Positions 12,471-25,181 of a stretch of DNA of 64,000 nt are shown here, piece by piece. The stretch lies in contig NC_057918.1 of the NCBI RefSeq assembly GCF_018873765.1, positions 36,681,871 through 36,745,870 on the forward strand, given 5' to 3'. The first letter of the stretch is position 1, and every line of letters begins with the position of its first letter. The notes under the pieces are model-generated. The model did no database searches. It saw only the letters and a list, made by a program, of their open reading frames with translations, and was not told where the DNA came from. The position numbers were made by a program, and so were the translations under genes. Source of the DNA: Telopea speciosissima (lineage: Eukaryota > Streptophyta > Magnoliopsida > Proteales > Proteaceae).

Positions 12471-13955
12471 TCAATTTATAAATATCTCAGGGTATTTAGC
12501 TCGCATATCTTCCTCCCGTTCCCAAGATGCTTCTTCAATGGCATGATTTCTCCAAAGCACCTTGACTAGGGGTATCGATCGATTGCGAAGCACTTGATTC
12601 TTCCGGTCTAAAATCTGAACTGGCTTTTCTATATAGGTCATGTCCACCTTTAGGTCGAGTGGTTCGTAGTTCAGTGTGTGTGAAGGATCATGAACATATT
12701 TTTGTAGCATTGATACATGGAAGATGTTGTGGATGTTCTTCATGGCAGGTGGGAGAGCCAGCCTATAAGCCAAGTTACCGACTCGCTCTAGAATCTCAAA
12801 CGGTCCAATGTACTTGGGGCTTAACTTTCCCTTCTTTCCAAACCTCATCAAAAGTTCCATGGGTGCCACACGAAGAAACACCATGTCATCTTTATCAAAT
12901 TCAAGGTCCTTCCTCCTGCTATCTGCATAGCTCTTCTGTCTACTCTGTGCAACTCGAATCCATTCACGAATCAGGGCTATCTTCTCACAAGTTTTCTGAA
13001 TTATTTCTAGTCCCAGTATGCTCCGTTCATCTACTTCATCCCAGTACAAGGGTGACCTACATTTTCTTCCATAGAGTGCCTCATATGGTGCCATACCAAT
13101 TGTAGACTGGTAACTATTATTATAGGCAAACTCTACTAGTGGTAGATGCCATTCCCAGCTTCCTTGTAAATCTAGTGCACATGCCCTCAACATATCCTCG
13201 AGAATCTGGATAGTCCTCTCAGATTGCCCATCTGTCTGAGGGTGATAAGCGGTACTGAAACACAGTTTCGTGCCCATAGCTTTCTGCAGACTCTGCCAAA
13301 ATCTGGAAGTAAATCGGGAATCTCTATCTGACACGATGGATACCGGTATGCCGTGCAATCTAACGATCACACCAATGTAAAGTTGGGTAAACTTGTCCAT
13401 GTCATAAGTCATCCGAACTAACAGAAAGTGAGCTGACTTGGTCAGTCTATCAACTATAACCCATATTGCTTCATGACCTTTAGATGTCCTCGGAAGTCCT
13501 GTAACAAAATCCATGGTAATGTGCTCCCATTTCCATTCTGAAATAGATAGTGGTTGCAACAACCCAGATGGCCTCTGATGTTCCGCCTTAACTTGTTGGC
13601 AAGTTAAGCACTTCTCTACATAGTGAGCAATTTCTCTCTTCATGTTGTTCCACCAGTACGTGGTCTTCAAGTCTTGGTACATCTTGGTACTTCCAGGATG
13701 AACTGTATAGGGCGTACTATGGGCCTCATCTAAAATTTCTTGCTTTAAGTCGGGTTTGTCTGGCACACAAATCCGATCACCAAATCTAAGAGTTCCATCT
13801 TTCTTGATGACATAATCCATCCTCTTTCCTTCTTGAACTTCCGTCCTGATTTTCTCTAGGCACGGGTCTTCACTTTGGGCATATTTTATTTTCTCTATCA
13901 AAGATGGTTGTACTGTCAAGTTGGATAGCATGGCTGAAACATCTCCTACCATCAC
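12471..13955 (-). pseudogene. Gypsy 1 integrase with chromodomain-like C-terminus
   Basis: This is an open segment of 494 codons for integrase, which inserts the cDNA into chromosomes. It has an HHCC zinc-binding region (YTVHPGSTKMYQDL ... [11 protein letters not shown]). The DDE core shows the three acidic motifs MDFVTGLP, IVSDRDSRF and QILEDMLRA. A GPFEIL-containing C-terminal domain follows, then a chromodomain-like tail (LVKVLWRNHAIEEASWE). All three catalytic acids are present. It lies out of frame with the RT-RNase H ORF upstream, and a frameshift plus stops fall at about 13956-14020, so it is not made as part of the normal polyprotein. Confidence 0.9.
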
Positions 13956-14019
13956 TTCTAGGTCGAGTTTTCTGAAGTCGTTAATGATGTGTCATTGCCT
14001 AGTCAATAGTGGAGTATCC

Positions 14020-16194
14020 CTAAGGATTCCTGCTTAAGGCGTTCGCAACCACATTTGCCTTCCCTGGATGGTAATTAATTGCGCAATCATAGTCTTTAAG
14101 TAGATCGAGCCATCTTCTTTGCCTCATGTTGAGATCTTTTTGTGTGAAGATATACTTGAGGCTTTTATGGTCTGTATAAATTTCGCACTTCTCACCGTAG
14201 AGATAGTGTCTCCATATCGTCAAGGCAAACACCACAACTGCAAATTCTAAGTCATGAGTGGAGTAATTTTGCTCATGAGATCTTAGTTGTCGAGAAGCAT
14301 AGGCTATAACTTTGCCATTTTGCATGAGTACACAACCTAAGCCCTTGCGAGATGCATCAGTGTACAACACAAAATTCCCTGATTCTGTAGGAACTGTTAC
14401 CACTGGTGCCAAAACTAGCCACTTCTTTAACTCCTGAAAACTCTGTTCACACTCTTCTGTCCAATCGAAACGGGCGTTCTTCCTGGTTAGCTTGGTCAAG
14501 GGTAGTGCCAAGCGTGAGAATCCTTCCACAAATCTCCTATAGTAGCCAGCTAGGCCAAGAAAACTTTTGATCTCTGAGGCATTTCTTGGTTTAGGCCATT
14601 TGGTAACGGCCTCGACCTTACTGGGATCAACAGAAATACCTTTTTCTGATACAACGTGACCCAGAAACACCACTCTATCTAGCCAAAATTCACACTTCTT
14701 GTACTTGGCGTAAAGTTGTTTTTCTCTCAAGATTTGTAAAACTGTAGACAGATGTTGTTCATGCTCGGCCTTACTCTTAGAGTAAACTAGTATGTCATCA
14801 ATGAATACAATCACGAACCAGTCCAAATACTCATGAAAGACTCGGTTCATGAGATCCATGAAAACTGCAGGTGCATTTGTCAATTCGAAGGGCATAACCA
14901 TAAACTCATAATGGCCATATCTAGTTTGGAAAGTTGTGTTAGGCACATCTTCACTTTTAACCTTCAATTGGTGATACCCAGACCGTAGATCAATCTTGGA
15001 AAATACGGCAGCTCCTTGTAGTTGGTCAAACAAGTCCTCTATACTGGGTAGAGGATACTTGTTCTTTATGGTCACCTTGTTCAGTTCTCTATAGTCTATG
15101 CATAGCCTCATCGACCCATCTTTCTTCTTAACGAAAAGTACCAGAGCACCCCAGGGAGCCACACTAGGGCGTATAAATCCCTTGTCAAGTAAGTCTTGCA
15201 ATTGATCCTTAAGTTCTTTTAGTTCCGTTGGAGCCATTCTATAGGGTGCCTTAGAAATTGGTGCCGTACCCGGAAGTAAGTCTATAGAAAACTCAACTTC
15301 CCAATTCGGGGGTAGTTCTATTAGATCTTCTGGGAAAACATCGGTGAAGTCCTGAAGTACCAAAATATCTTCCATCTTCGGTGCAGTTATCTCTATGTCA
15401 ATCACAGTAGCTAAAAAGCCTGTACAGCCTTTTGCGAGCAATTTTCTAGCTTGAAGAGCTGAGATCATAACTGGTGCCAGTGATTTGGACTTCTTTCCTT
15501 TGAATCGAAAATCAGGTTCCCCTGGGAGGTTGAAGGAGACTTCCTTCTCATGGCATAAGATCTTGGCATGGTGGTTAGACAACCAGTCCATACCCAAAAT
15601 GGTATCAAAATCTTTCATATCCAGTAGTACCAGATTAGCAGATAATACCCGATCACCAATTGCTACATTACAAGTGTCATACCCCATGTTTGATGTCATA
15701 ACCTCTCTTGAAGGTGTGTGCATTGATAGGTCATATTCTAATAGTCGAGGTGGAACACTTAACTTTGTTGGGAATGCATGAGATATAAAAGAGTGTGTGG
15801 GACTAGAGTCAATAAGTACATGAGCTGGAATACCATGAATAGTAAGTGTACCTGTCACCACCGATGGTGAAACCTCTGCATCTTCCTCAGTCATAGCAAA
15901 AACTCTAGCCTGTGTCTTAGGCCTCTGGTTGGCTTGATGATGACCTTTCTGAAATGATTGTTGTCCAGGCTTGTGCTGATGGCCTATTGCAGTCTGGTTG
16001 TTCTTCTGTTCAGGGCAATCCTTTGCCATGTGACCCTCCTTGCCACACCTAAAACAAGCATTCGATCCAGCCATGCATTCTCCAGAGTGGGGTTTCTTGC
16101 ATTTGGGGCAAACAGTCCTCTCTTGATGATGGTGAGCTATCCTTTGCTGCTTATTGTGATTGTCATAGTTTTGAGTTGGATAAGGGTGAGACAT
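14020..16194 (-). pseudogene. Gypsy 1 zinc knuckle, protease, RT and RNase H
   Basis: The 724-codon open frame starts within gag. It holds a CCHC knuckle ([14 protein letters not shown]), then an aspartic protease whose active site reads DSSPTHSF in place of the usual DSGATHSF. RT follows with [16 protein letters not shown] and [10 protein letters not shown]. RNase H has [25 protein letters not shown] and TDHKSLKY. It stops just after ALSRNP, where related elements continue into integrase, so a frameshift is inferred. The initial ATG is not a natural start; the frame is the downstream part of a longer gag-pol. Confidence 0.9.
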
Positions 16195-16766
16195 TTTCTT
16201 CTGTGTGTTTGGAACACTTGGAGGTACAAGGTCAAGAATTCTTCCTCTTCCCTTTGTCTCAAACTGGTGGGGAAATATTTCTTGTAGAAGACCTCTTGGA
16301 ATTTGGCTTAAGTTAGGGGTTGTCCATCTCTTTCTTCAATGCAATGTGCAGATTGCCACCAATCATTTGCTTTGCCCTATAGTTGGTACGTAGCACACGC
16401 CACCTTTTGTGCATCAGTGAGATTCAACAAAGTGAAGTTCTTTTCTAACTCCCTGATCCATTCTGTTGCCTTCAGAGGGTTAGAAGTGTCCCCTTTGAAA
16501 TATGAGGGTCTAAGTTTTCGGAACTGCTCAATAGTGCGAGTAGTGTCTGCCATAGGAGGTTGAGGAGGTGCCCTGACTGTCTGTTGTTGATACATTGCGT
16601 TGATTAAGTTGTCGATGGCCTATACCAGATCAGGTTGGCCACCCGGAAAAGCCCCTGCCAGAACTGGTGGTGGGGGAGGAGGAGGTGGAGGAGGTGACAA
16701 GCCTAAGTCACCTGAACTGCCTGATTGGCCCCTTCCCACAGAACGAGGACGTTCACGAGGAGGCAT
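16195..16766 (-). pseudogene. Gypsy 1 gag N-terminal part, internally deleted
   Basis: The likely start is the ATG at 16766 (MPPRERPRS), followed by a proline-rich stretch. A TAG stop at 16622-16620 sits where relatives have a Gln codon. The same frame then resumes with FRKLRPSYFKGDTSN and WIRELEKNF. From the Trp codon of WIRELEKNF (16460) to the first zinc-knuckle Cys codon (16056) is 404 bp. The same interval in the second gypsy element is 633 bp (47868-48501). So about 230 bp of the capsid region is missing. The frame also shifts before 16194. Confidence 0.8.
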
Positions 16767-16995
16767 GATTACCTATAACAAAAACAAGGCTAATGAATTA
16801 CACAATACTAGGTTTCATCATAAAGATAGTCCTAGATATGCATGATTTATGAAGAACAACTTGTGTCTGTACATTATGCTCTTCTTAATTAGATTCTGTT
16901 TGGTTTAGTGATTATGCAGCAAAAGAGACTTTTGTATTTTTTTTTTTCTTGTTTTCCTACGCCACCAGTCTCTAAGTCCAGTTGTCTAAACTTTT

Positions 16996-17007
16996 GCTTT
17001 GATACCA
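16996..17007 (-). other. Gypsy 1 primer-binding site (iMet tRNA)
   Basis: On the element's strand this reads TGGTATCAAAGC, one base different from the usual plant iMet site TGGTATCAGAGC. It lies 3 nt inside the right LTR, which is therefore the element's 5' LTR. Confidence 0.9.
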
Positions 17008-17010
17008 TGT

Positions 17011-20000
17011 TGTGACGACCCAAACCTGGGATAAGGGTAAGAGTGCAATCCTTGCGGGCGGTGTTCTTACGATCGGTTCTTAACTTAGCATGTGTCTAAA
17101 AGTCGACTGAAATTTTTTTTTATTAGCATACAAGCATGCCACCTTTTCTAACTGTGCGGAAGATTATCAAACAACATATCATCGAATAAATATATGTTTT
17201 TATCCAAATCTAGTGGCAATTTCAAGTAATCATTATATGTTCATCCCACAAGAATAAGAGCTAACACAAAAGAAAATAAGCAGTATCCAAGTCAAATTGT
17301 GCTACATCCAACCATTAAATCCAAATTCAATCAATAAAGTATCATAATATCCATTATTCAAATCTTCACGTCTATCAAGCATCATAATCGCCATCCTGCT
17401 GCTCCTGGTCACCTGTGCAGTCTGTGCACAGACATGTTCCATCATCTGTGTCTGAAAAATAAAGGGGTGAGCTCGACAGCCCAGCAAGACAAAGCACAGA
17501 TAATACATGCATTAATAGGCATAACTTATACATACAAACAATGCATGAACTATGGTAAAAAAAAACTACATATATTAATGCAATTCTGTTTGGTTATACT
17601 GCATGTGCACATCTAGTAAAGGTGAGGAACACGACCGTTGATCTGACGGCTGCCATTTCTTGCATTACCCGGCTGAACACTACAGGGAGTCATTTCTCTT
17701 TTACCCCAGCTGATCGGACCGGGTCTGGGATCAAGTACGCTCCCCTGTGGGAGGTCTAGATCCGATTCTGGTTATGGAGGACAGTGTGCTCCCCTGTGAG
17801 AGGTCTTATCCTCAATTCTGTTCTGGTGTCCTCATCCAGCACCTAACCCCCTGCTGGAAAGGGGTGTAGTATGGGTTCTAGGTCTAAATTCTAAATGTCT
17901 GATTCTGGGACCTTATGTCCAATTCTTTTTTATATTCTGAATGAGGTTCTATCACATGCTGTCATGGTATTTCATCACATCATATAAATCTAAACTCATG
18001 ATACATACATGGCATGTCATTCATATTAAATCATAAAACAAAATCCAATACTTGTAAACATCATAAACAATCACAAAACATCTGAAATATAAGAGATAAT
18101 ACTTCACTCACATAATATAGTATAAGAGGTATATTAATCCATGTAAAATACATGATTATACTCACCTTGGTACTTGAATAGAATTACACTTTTACCAAGT
18201 CTTTAGTTTCTCTCCCGTACAATGTACAATCCCTAGATATACTCACCTATCACATCATATTAATCTTCTCAGGTTCTGTCCCATTCTGCGCATAGTCACT
18301 TCCTAGTGCCATAACTTATAACACAGACATCCAATAGGTATAAAACTTATATACTATTAAACTAGACTTAAAATACCACAATTCATAAGAGGTACCCATC
18401 TCCAGAATAAGCCTCCAAGGCCCTTCAAGTCCAAGCCCAAACTAGGGTACTGACAGGAACTTTTTCTACTAAATAGAATGACCTTTGTGCACTAAAAGTG
18501 CATTAATCACTCGTTAAAAATTATAATGGCTCTCAGTTTTTGTATGTTAAACTAGACTTACAATTACACAAAGCATCAGAAAACATAAACCTAATTTAAG
18601 GTCTCTAAGTCTGCTCGAAAATTGAGCACAACTCGGGTTCATAACTATAACAAAACCTGCACTCAGGATTGTGTACAGAGCAGTAAAAATATAATTTGTC
18701 CATCTTCCAAAAATCAATTCAATCGGGTCTTTTTATGGATGAAACTAGACTTATAGGGCCACGTTTCATCAAAAGGGGTCATCTTCAGATTTGGCCCATA
18801 GGTAACCCGAAAACTAATCACAATGACAGACAAGTGTACTGGATAGAATTACATTAACATCAATGTAATACCCAAAATACATGCACTTCCAGAATGGATT
18901 AGGGTCTTAAAATACATGCATAGGAAGGTCTATCAGTCTATTTTGTAACCATATAAATTTAAAATCCTAGTCCTAAGTCGTTTAAAACTCTGATTTTTAC
19001 AAAAATGGTGCACAGAAAAATCTGTGCCAAAAATACAAAGAATCACAGTCTCCTAAAGATTATCATCCTTGCTAAAGGCGCAATACAAGGTCTTAGAATA
19101 CGATATTATAAAATTAATCTGGGTATATTATCTCTTACCCTAGGCAAAATTAAATTAGGTTTAGAAGAACTTACTCTTTGTTTGTGCAGCCCCAAAATTA
19201 CTTGAACTCTCTAAGCTTTCACTTCTTCTATCTTTCTTCTCTTTCTCTTCTTCTTCTTCTCCTTTCTTTCCTTATTCCCACGATCTAGGTTTGGGGTTTC
19301 CTTGGAGTCCACCCTTATATTTCTATCTCCTCTTAAACGGCTACTCCTTTCTTCTTTCTTGTTTATCTCCAACTCACTCTCTCTCTCTCTTATCTCTAAC
19401 GCACTCTCTCTCTCTCCCTCTCTTCTTATCTATTGTGAAGATTTGTTTCCTTTTGTGAGTCAAGTTTCTTTTATTTATTTGTATTTTCCTTCTTATGTGC
19501 GATGACCTTCTTTCCTTCCCTCTCGGTTGTTCCTAGTTTGTCTCAATTTATCTCTAATTTCCCTTTGATTCCTAATTTATCTCTAATTTTCCTAAATCTC
19601 CCAATTTGACTTTCTTTCTTCCAAGTAATCTGCCATATAGTCTACTCTCTCCTCTTTTTCTTTTTGTATATTATTTTATTATTATCATTGTTTATTCTTT
19701 TTTTTTTTTTTGCAACAAGTCACAAAATCTCAAGGTGGGGCCCATATGAGGCTCCTCCCACCAAGCTGGTCGAACTTCTCTCCTTCTAAATTGAATTTAT
19801 CTCAATTTGATAATAATTCTAAAATAATAAAAAATTGTAATTAATGTGTTGCATACAAGAATTAAACCTTGTACCTCCCACAAACAAAGCAACTACACAC
19901 CAATAAGCTATGACTACATGTATGTACATAAAAACCTAAAATTTTATAAAACATTAGTTTTTTGCATTAAAACACATTTAATGACTAAAACGATAAACTC

Positions 20001-20101
20001 TAATTAATTATATAGCATAATTATCATAGTACCCCTGGGATTAAATTACTATTTTACCCATAAGGTTGAAACTCAAGATTTCTAAAATCTGGGGTTTCAC
20101 A
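17011..20101 (-). repeat. Gypsy 1 right LTR (5' LTR of the minus-strand element), 3091 bp
   Basis: This is the partner of 9109-12202, with the same terminal sequences TGTGACGACC and GGGTTTCACA. The two copies differ at scattered sites and short indels (for example in CT and T runs), so the insertion is not recent. Confidence 0.93.
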
Positions 20102-20338
20102 TATGGTCTATTGTACCGAGTCTTTTGTTTTGATAGACTTGGGTTATGTCTTAACAGGAAATCAATTTGAAGCCGAAGCTCGAGGTCACCTTCAGGGCTT
20201 CTTAGGGGTTGTATGGCAATGTTTCTGTTTAAAAATAGTATTATTGTCTGAAATGCTTTTTCCTATTTCTGTTATTTTAGAATGCTTCTGAGACTATATA
20301 TGTTGTATGGTAAACCACCAACAAAATAAAAAAAAAAA
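20102..20338 (+). pseudogene. LINE fragment (right half), ends in A-rich tail
   Basis: It continues the LINE interrupted at 9108. After the target duplication the conceptual reading MVYCTESFVLIDLG ... NQFEAEARGHLQGFL resembles the RNase H middle part, with its Glu-Ala-Arg/Glu region. It ends in an A-rich run at about 20326-20338, consistent with a LINE 3' tail. Confidence 0.6.
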
Positions 20339-20766
20339 CTTCTAGGAAAAAAAATACCAGAAACATGTATATGATGTACTTTAATAGAAATATTTATTCT
20401 GTTAAAGACAAATTACAAAAAGGCCATTCCACATACATTACTATTAAAATTAATAATTGGAACATGATTTTAGTCATTACACACAATAATAACAAATTTG
20501 TGTTAAGGTCCATGTTGGACCCTACCATATCTAAAATTGTAGGACACTTAAAAAATTCAACAAAACAGTCTATATTAAGGCTTATATATATAACAGCATG
20601 GGAGAGGAAATTGTATAGAACATTCTAATTGATCAAATGATATAGTTAAACATAGGAACTAAGAAATGCAACAATTAGAAGAATGAAAAACATGAAAGTG
20701 TATGTATATTGAACTAGAGCACTGATAGAGAAGATTAACACAATAACACAATAAGATATTCAAATT
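20339..20766. other. AT-rich spacer
   Basis: The stretch contains no recognisable gene or element. An 87-codon + ORF at 20365-20628 is in AT-rich low-information sequence and has no family features. Confidence 0.5.
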
Positions 20767-20771
20767 ATAAG

Positions 20772-23481
20772 TGTAATAACCTAATTTTGGACTAGGGGTA
20801 ATTTGGTTTTTTTACCTAATATAGGATTGGCGCAAGTTGAAGTGTAGGATCTTGGACTTGCTAGGGTGTACACATGATGGTAAGTAGTATGCCCTAATGT
20901 AACACCCTTAATTTGAATTATTCCTTACCTAAGTGTAGAATTAGGGTTTTATTTATAACATATATAATTTGATTTAAAAAATAATTCATAGTTAGTAACC
21001 TAGCCTAGTGCTTAGACATTTAATTCAATTTGTTAGAGGTCTAAGGTTCTATTCTTTAGAGGTGCAATTAAATATTTTAATTTTTACAATTTTATAGGGC
21101 TTAAAAAGGGACTTCCATGATTCTAGCTTAGGAGGTCTTTGAATTTTATAAGAATTTAGTTAGGGAAGTATAATGGATTGATAAGGAAATGTAAGGTGGC
21201 AATCTCCAATTGGCTGAAAACTCAATCTTGGGGAAAGAAAGTCTTCATAAAATAAAATCCCAACAAAAATGAATTTAGCTAAAATTAAACTACCTAATCC
21301 AAAATTTTAATTTAAAAATCTTAAGTCAAGATTCTTTTTAAAATATTTTCATTGGAGGAAAAGTAAAGAAATCTAGTTAGAGATTAAATAGAATTCTTCT
21401 CATCTCCTTCTCTTTTGTTGTGATTAAATTCCAATAACCAAATCCCACACCCCACTGCCTTTATCATAAATTTGAGAGAGAGAGAGAGAGAAGAATAGAG
21501 GAAAATTCATGGACTATAAAGAGGAAGAGAAGAAGAAGAAGAAGGAAGGAGAAGAAGGAGATTCAGACTATACAGAACAAGTCACTTGACGTCTAATTTT
21601 GATCCTTTTCGGAGTCAAATTGAGAAAATCTTATTTCACGATAAAACGTAGCCTCGTCTCTTATCTTCGCAACCCAACTTGAATCAACCTAAACACAGAT
21701 CTGAGAAGAGAGATATCGCTGATTTATTGAAGATAAGTCATTCTGTCAAAAATTTGTGTTTTTCAAATCCGAGTTTAAACAATACCTTGAAGTTGATTTC
21801 ATCATTACCTTACACATGGGACTCCATTACAGTGATTCTGAACTAGGAAGAGGCAGATCAACATCATTGAAGTATTGATTTGAGGTCACCTATAGAAATC
21901 CTAGTCGCTTCACACAATGTGAGTAGATCTTCAACCATTATACTTGATATTTTTCTTACATATAAAATTTGTTTTGAAACAATGTTTTAATTCTAGAATT
22001 TAATTTAAATTGAGATTTACCATGCCAAAAACATATTTCATTCATGCTTTTTACTCAATTAAATTGTTCACACATGATTGCTTACAAGGAATGATGAATT
22101 TCCTTATGATTTAATTCACATATGTGTGTGCAGAATTTTTTTAATAATGTCATGTTTATAGAGTAATGAATCCAATGCTTCATTGTTGATAGTATGAGGA
22201 AGGTCTATGAATGATTCTTCATGATTATAACCTAATGCATGATATTTTTGGATGATGCATAAAAATCTGATTTTGTTTAGGATTTACCTTTTAATTTTCA
22301 TTGATGTTATTGTTGGATAAGTGATTACGAAGATTTTGCCAATCTTCACTATTATTGTTCTTCACTTTATGTATTAATATGTTGATGAAAGGTACTGTTT
22401 TCATACATCATTTTCATTCTTTTCAATAGTATGTGTTATGGTGAAATTGGGGAGTTGCTAACCCTAAGTTCCGAACTTGGATGTATAGCTTTAAATTATA
22501 AGCAAACCCTTGATTGTTATTTTGTTGTTTACCTTATCGACATTGGTGAATATGTTGGGGTAAGGATAAGTTGACGAGTTTTTGAGCTACGGACTTACCC
22601 TTATTGGAGCTATATGGACTACTAGAAAGAGGGGTGATGATAAAAAACTCTCCAGGAGGGCATTGCTGGTAAACCTTTGGGGGCTTTGACTCGGTTTGGG
22701 GCAAATTTGGTCACTAGTTTCTCCATTAGTTTCTTGATATTGAGAGGGGACAGTGGTGTTGTAGTTCATCATAGCTGGAGTTCATACGCCGCTATCATGA
22801 GGCCCTTGACCAGTGTATGGTAACTAGATCACACTAGTCCATTAGGGAGTGATGTGTTTGTTATTTTACGTTCTTTCGATATATTTTTCGTTGATTGTTG
22901 TCATATATACTTTTTATTACGGTAGTGGTGATAAACAAATATGGTTATGATCATTTTGTTTTGTTTTTTTTTTTCCGGATCTATATATACATATTATTGT
23001 ATGTCTTTATATTTTGTATTGCTTGTGCATGTTTTTCACATCTGTATAGTTGTTGTGGATTTACTTGCTAAGCTTTTTTCGAAGCTTACCCTCACCATTT
23101 TTCAGATGAACAACTTTATGAATGCGAACCTAGATGTGAGGATGTACTAGAGGAGGAGGTGCAAGAGGACGAAACATTTGGAGTAGAAGATGACAACTAC
23201 TATTAGAAACTTTACACTTTCTTTCAATTTTAGAAGAACTCATAGTTTTTTTGAGTTTAATTTAATTTTAGAGATTGTAACCTTTATTTAAGAATTTTAA
23301 GTTTAATTTGGAAGTTATAATAGCTTAGTTTGACTACCCTACTTTAATTGAAGTCTTAATCTATACATTTTAGACTTATGTTTGTGTTTTGGTTCTATTC
23401 CGGTTCATATCTCCTTGACATAAACGATCTTGTGGACCGTCAATATCCCTAAATCGCTAAGGTGATTTTGGGGACATTACA
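20772..23481. mobile_element. Solo LTR, 2710 bp
   Basis: The ends are TGTAATAACC (20772) and GGACATTACA (23481), an inverted TGTAAT/ATTACA pair. A perfect 5-bp duplication ATAAG flanks it at 20767-20771 and 23482-23486. No internal coding domain, primer site or second LTR is adjacent. This is the usual product of LTR-LTR recombination. It looks like a gypsy-type LTR by size and ends, but the lineage is not assigned. GA and GAA microsatellites occur at about 21474-21560. Confidence 0.85.
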
Positions 23482-25181
23482 ATAAGAAAATAATAAGTAG
23501 TAGTAAAGCCAATCCGAGGAATAGTTTAAACCAACGCCTAGACAAATTCAAGCTCCTTTTGCCTCTTATAATCTACAAAGTACAACCTCTTTAGAAGTTC
23601 TGTTTAGTAGAAAACTCTAGAATTTCATGCCATCAAGTTGAAAAGATTTGCAATTAGTAGATCTTCTATTTAATTCTTGTGTAGGGATGAATATGATCAC
23701 AACAAGAGCCAATCCTACATTATAACTAAGTCAACTATGAAAATTCCAATTACTGGTGCTAGGTGTTGTTAGAAAAAGTGCGAAAATCCTTTTTTACATG
23801 TGTAAAGGAAACTCGAGAAATACGACAATACGTGAATAGTGTCATATGAATAGTAAACGTGAATAGTAATTATATGTGGGGCCCACGTGTGCACAAAGTG
23901 AGAAAGTATAAAAATAATAAAAGCAAATAAACTCACAGACACAAGTGTTTACGTGGTTCGGCAATGTCTACATTCACGGACATAATTGAGACTTCTTCAC
24001 TATGAGAGAACTTGAGAAAAACAATCGTACAAGTAATAATGTACAATTGGTTTTAAGCCAAACCCAACCCTATATCCAAAATCGAATACCTCTTGTACAC
24101 CCTCTTTCAACTCACACTCTTAAACCCTTGAAGAGAATACACAAAACCCAATACTCCACAAAGCAATCACACACTCGGCTCACTTCACCTCTTGAACTTG
24201 TATCTCGTTCAATTGGAGATTGTAACCTTTATTTAAGAATTTTAAGTTTAATTTGGAAGTTATAATAACTTAGTTTGACTACCCTACTTTAGTTGAAGTC
24301 TTAATCTATACAATTTAGACTTATGTTTGTATTTTAGTTCTATTCTGGTTCATATCTCCTTGACATAAACGATCTTGTGGACTGTCAATGTCCCTAAACC
24401 GCTAGGGTGGTTTTGGGAACGTTACAATAAAAAAATAGTAAGTAGTAGAAAAGCCAACCCGAGGAATAGTTTAAACCAATGCCCAGACAAATTCAAGCTC
24501 CTTTTGCCTCTTATAATCTACAAAGTACAACCTCTTTAGAAGTTCTGTTTAGTAGAAAACTCTAGAATTTCATGCCATCAAGTTGAAAAGATTTGCAATT
24601 AGTAGATGTTATATTTAATTCTTGTGTAGGTATGAATATGATCACAACAAGAGCCAATCCTACATTATAACTAAATCAACTATGAAAATTCCAATTACTG
24701 GTGCTAGGTGTTGTTAGAAAAAGTGCGGAAATCCTTTTTTACATGTGTAAAGAAAACTCGAGAAATACGACAATACGTAAATAGTATTTGTGAATAGTAT
24801 CACATAAATAGTAAATGTGAATAGTGACTATATGTGGGGCTCACGTGTGCACAAAGTGAGAACGTACAAAGAGCGTATAAAAATAATAAAAGTAAATAAA
24901 CTCACAGGCATAAGTGTTTACGTGGTTCGACAATGTCTACATCCACGGACATAATTGGGACTTCTTCACTATGAGAGAACTTAAGAAAAACAATCGTACA
25001 AGTAATAATGTACAATTGGATTTAAGCCAAACTCAACCCTGTATCCAAAATCGAATATCCCTTATACACCTTCTTTCAACTCACACTCTCAAATCCTTGA
25101 AGAGAATACATAAAACCCAATAGTCCACAAAGCAGTTACACACTCGACTCACTTCACCTCTTGAACTTGTATCTCGTTCAA
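23272..25181. repeat. Tandem duplication, units of about 0.95 kb
   Basis: Copy A is 23272-24212 and copy B is 24217-25181. Both start AGATTGTAACC and end CTCGTTCAA. Each contains the last about 210 bp of the ATAAG solo LTR, the following spacer, and the first about 450 bp of a copia-type LTR. The copies have diverged by substitutions and by short indels, such as an extra GAATAGTATCACATAAATAG-like block in copy B near 24790. Four extra bases (TTGG) lie at the A-B junction. Confidence 0.9.
23767..24212. repeat. Truncated copy of the copia-type LTR (in duplication copy A)
   Basis: It begins TGTTAGAAAAAGTGCG after GGTGT (23762-23766), exactly as in copy B, but stops at the duplication breakpoint. 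It has a TATA-like TATAAAAATAA at about 23908. Confidence 0.85.

Larger units (their letters stand above)
9109..20101 (-). mobile_element. Ty3/gypsy chromovirus, Tekay/Del-like, complete with two LTRs
   Basis: The element is 10993 bp, minus strand. The left LTR (9109-12202) and right LTR (17011-20101) both begin TGTGACGACCCAAACC and end GGGGTTTCACA. The iMet primer site is next to the right LTR and the polypurine tract next to the left LTR, which fixes the orientation. Gene order is gag, protease, RT, RNase H, integrase with a chromodomain-like C-terminus. That order, the C-terminus and the long LTRs fit the Tekay/Del group. Flanks are TATAG (9104-9108) and TATGG (20102-20106), a 5-bp target duplication with one mismatch. 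A gag deletion and a frameshift make it non-autonomous. Confidence 0.93.

Noticed and set aside
12659..13105. 148-codon + ORF
   Set aside because: Antisense shadow of the gypsy 1 integrase.
20365..20628. 87-codon + ORF
   Set aside because: AT-rich, Asn/Lys/Ile-heavy sequence with no recognisable features.
23767..24212. Independent second insertion of the copia-type LTR
   Set aside because: Its flanks and left target sequence are identical to those at 24712 because both lie in a tandem duplication.
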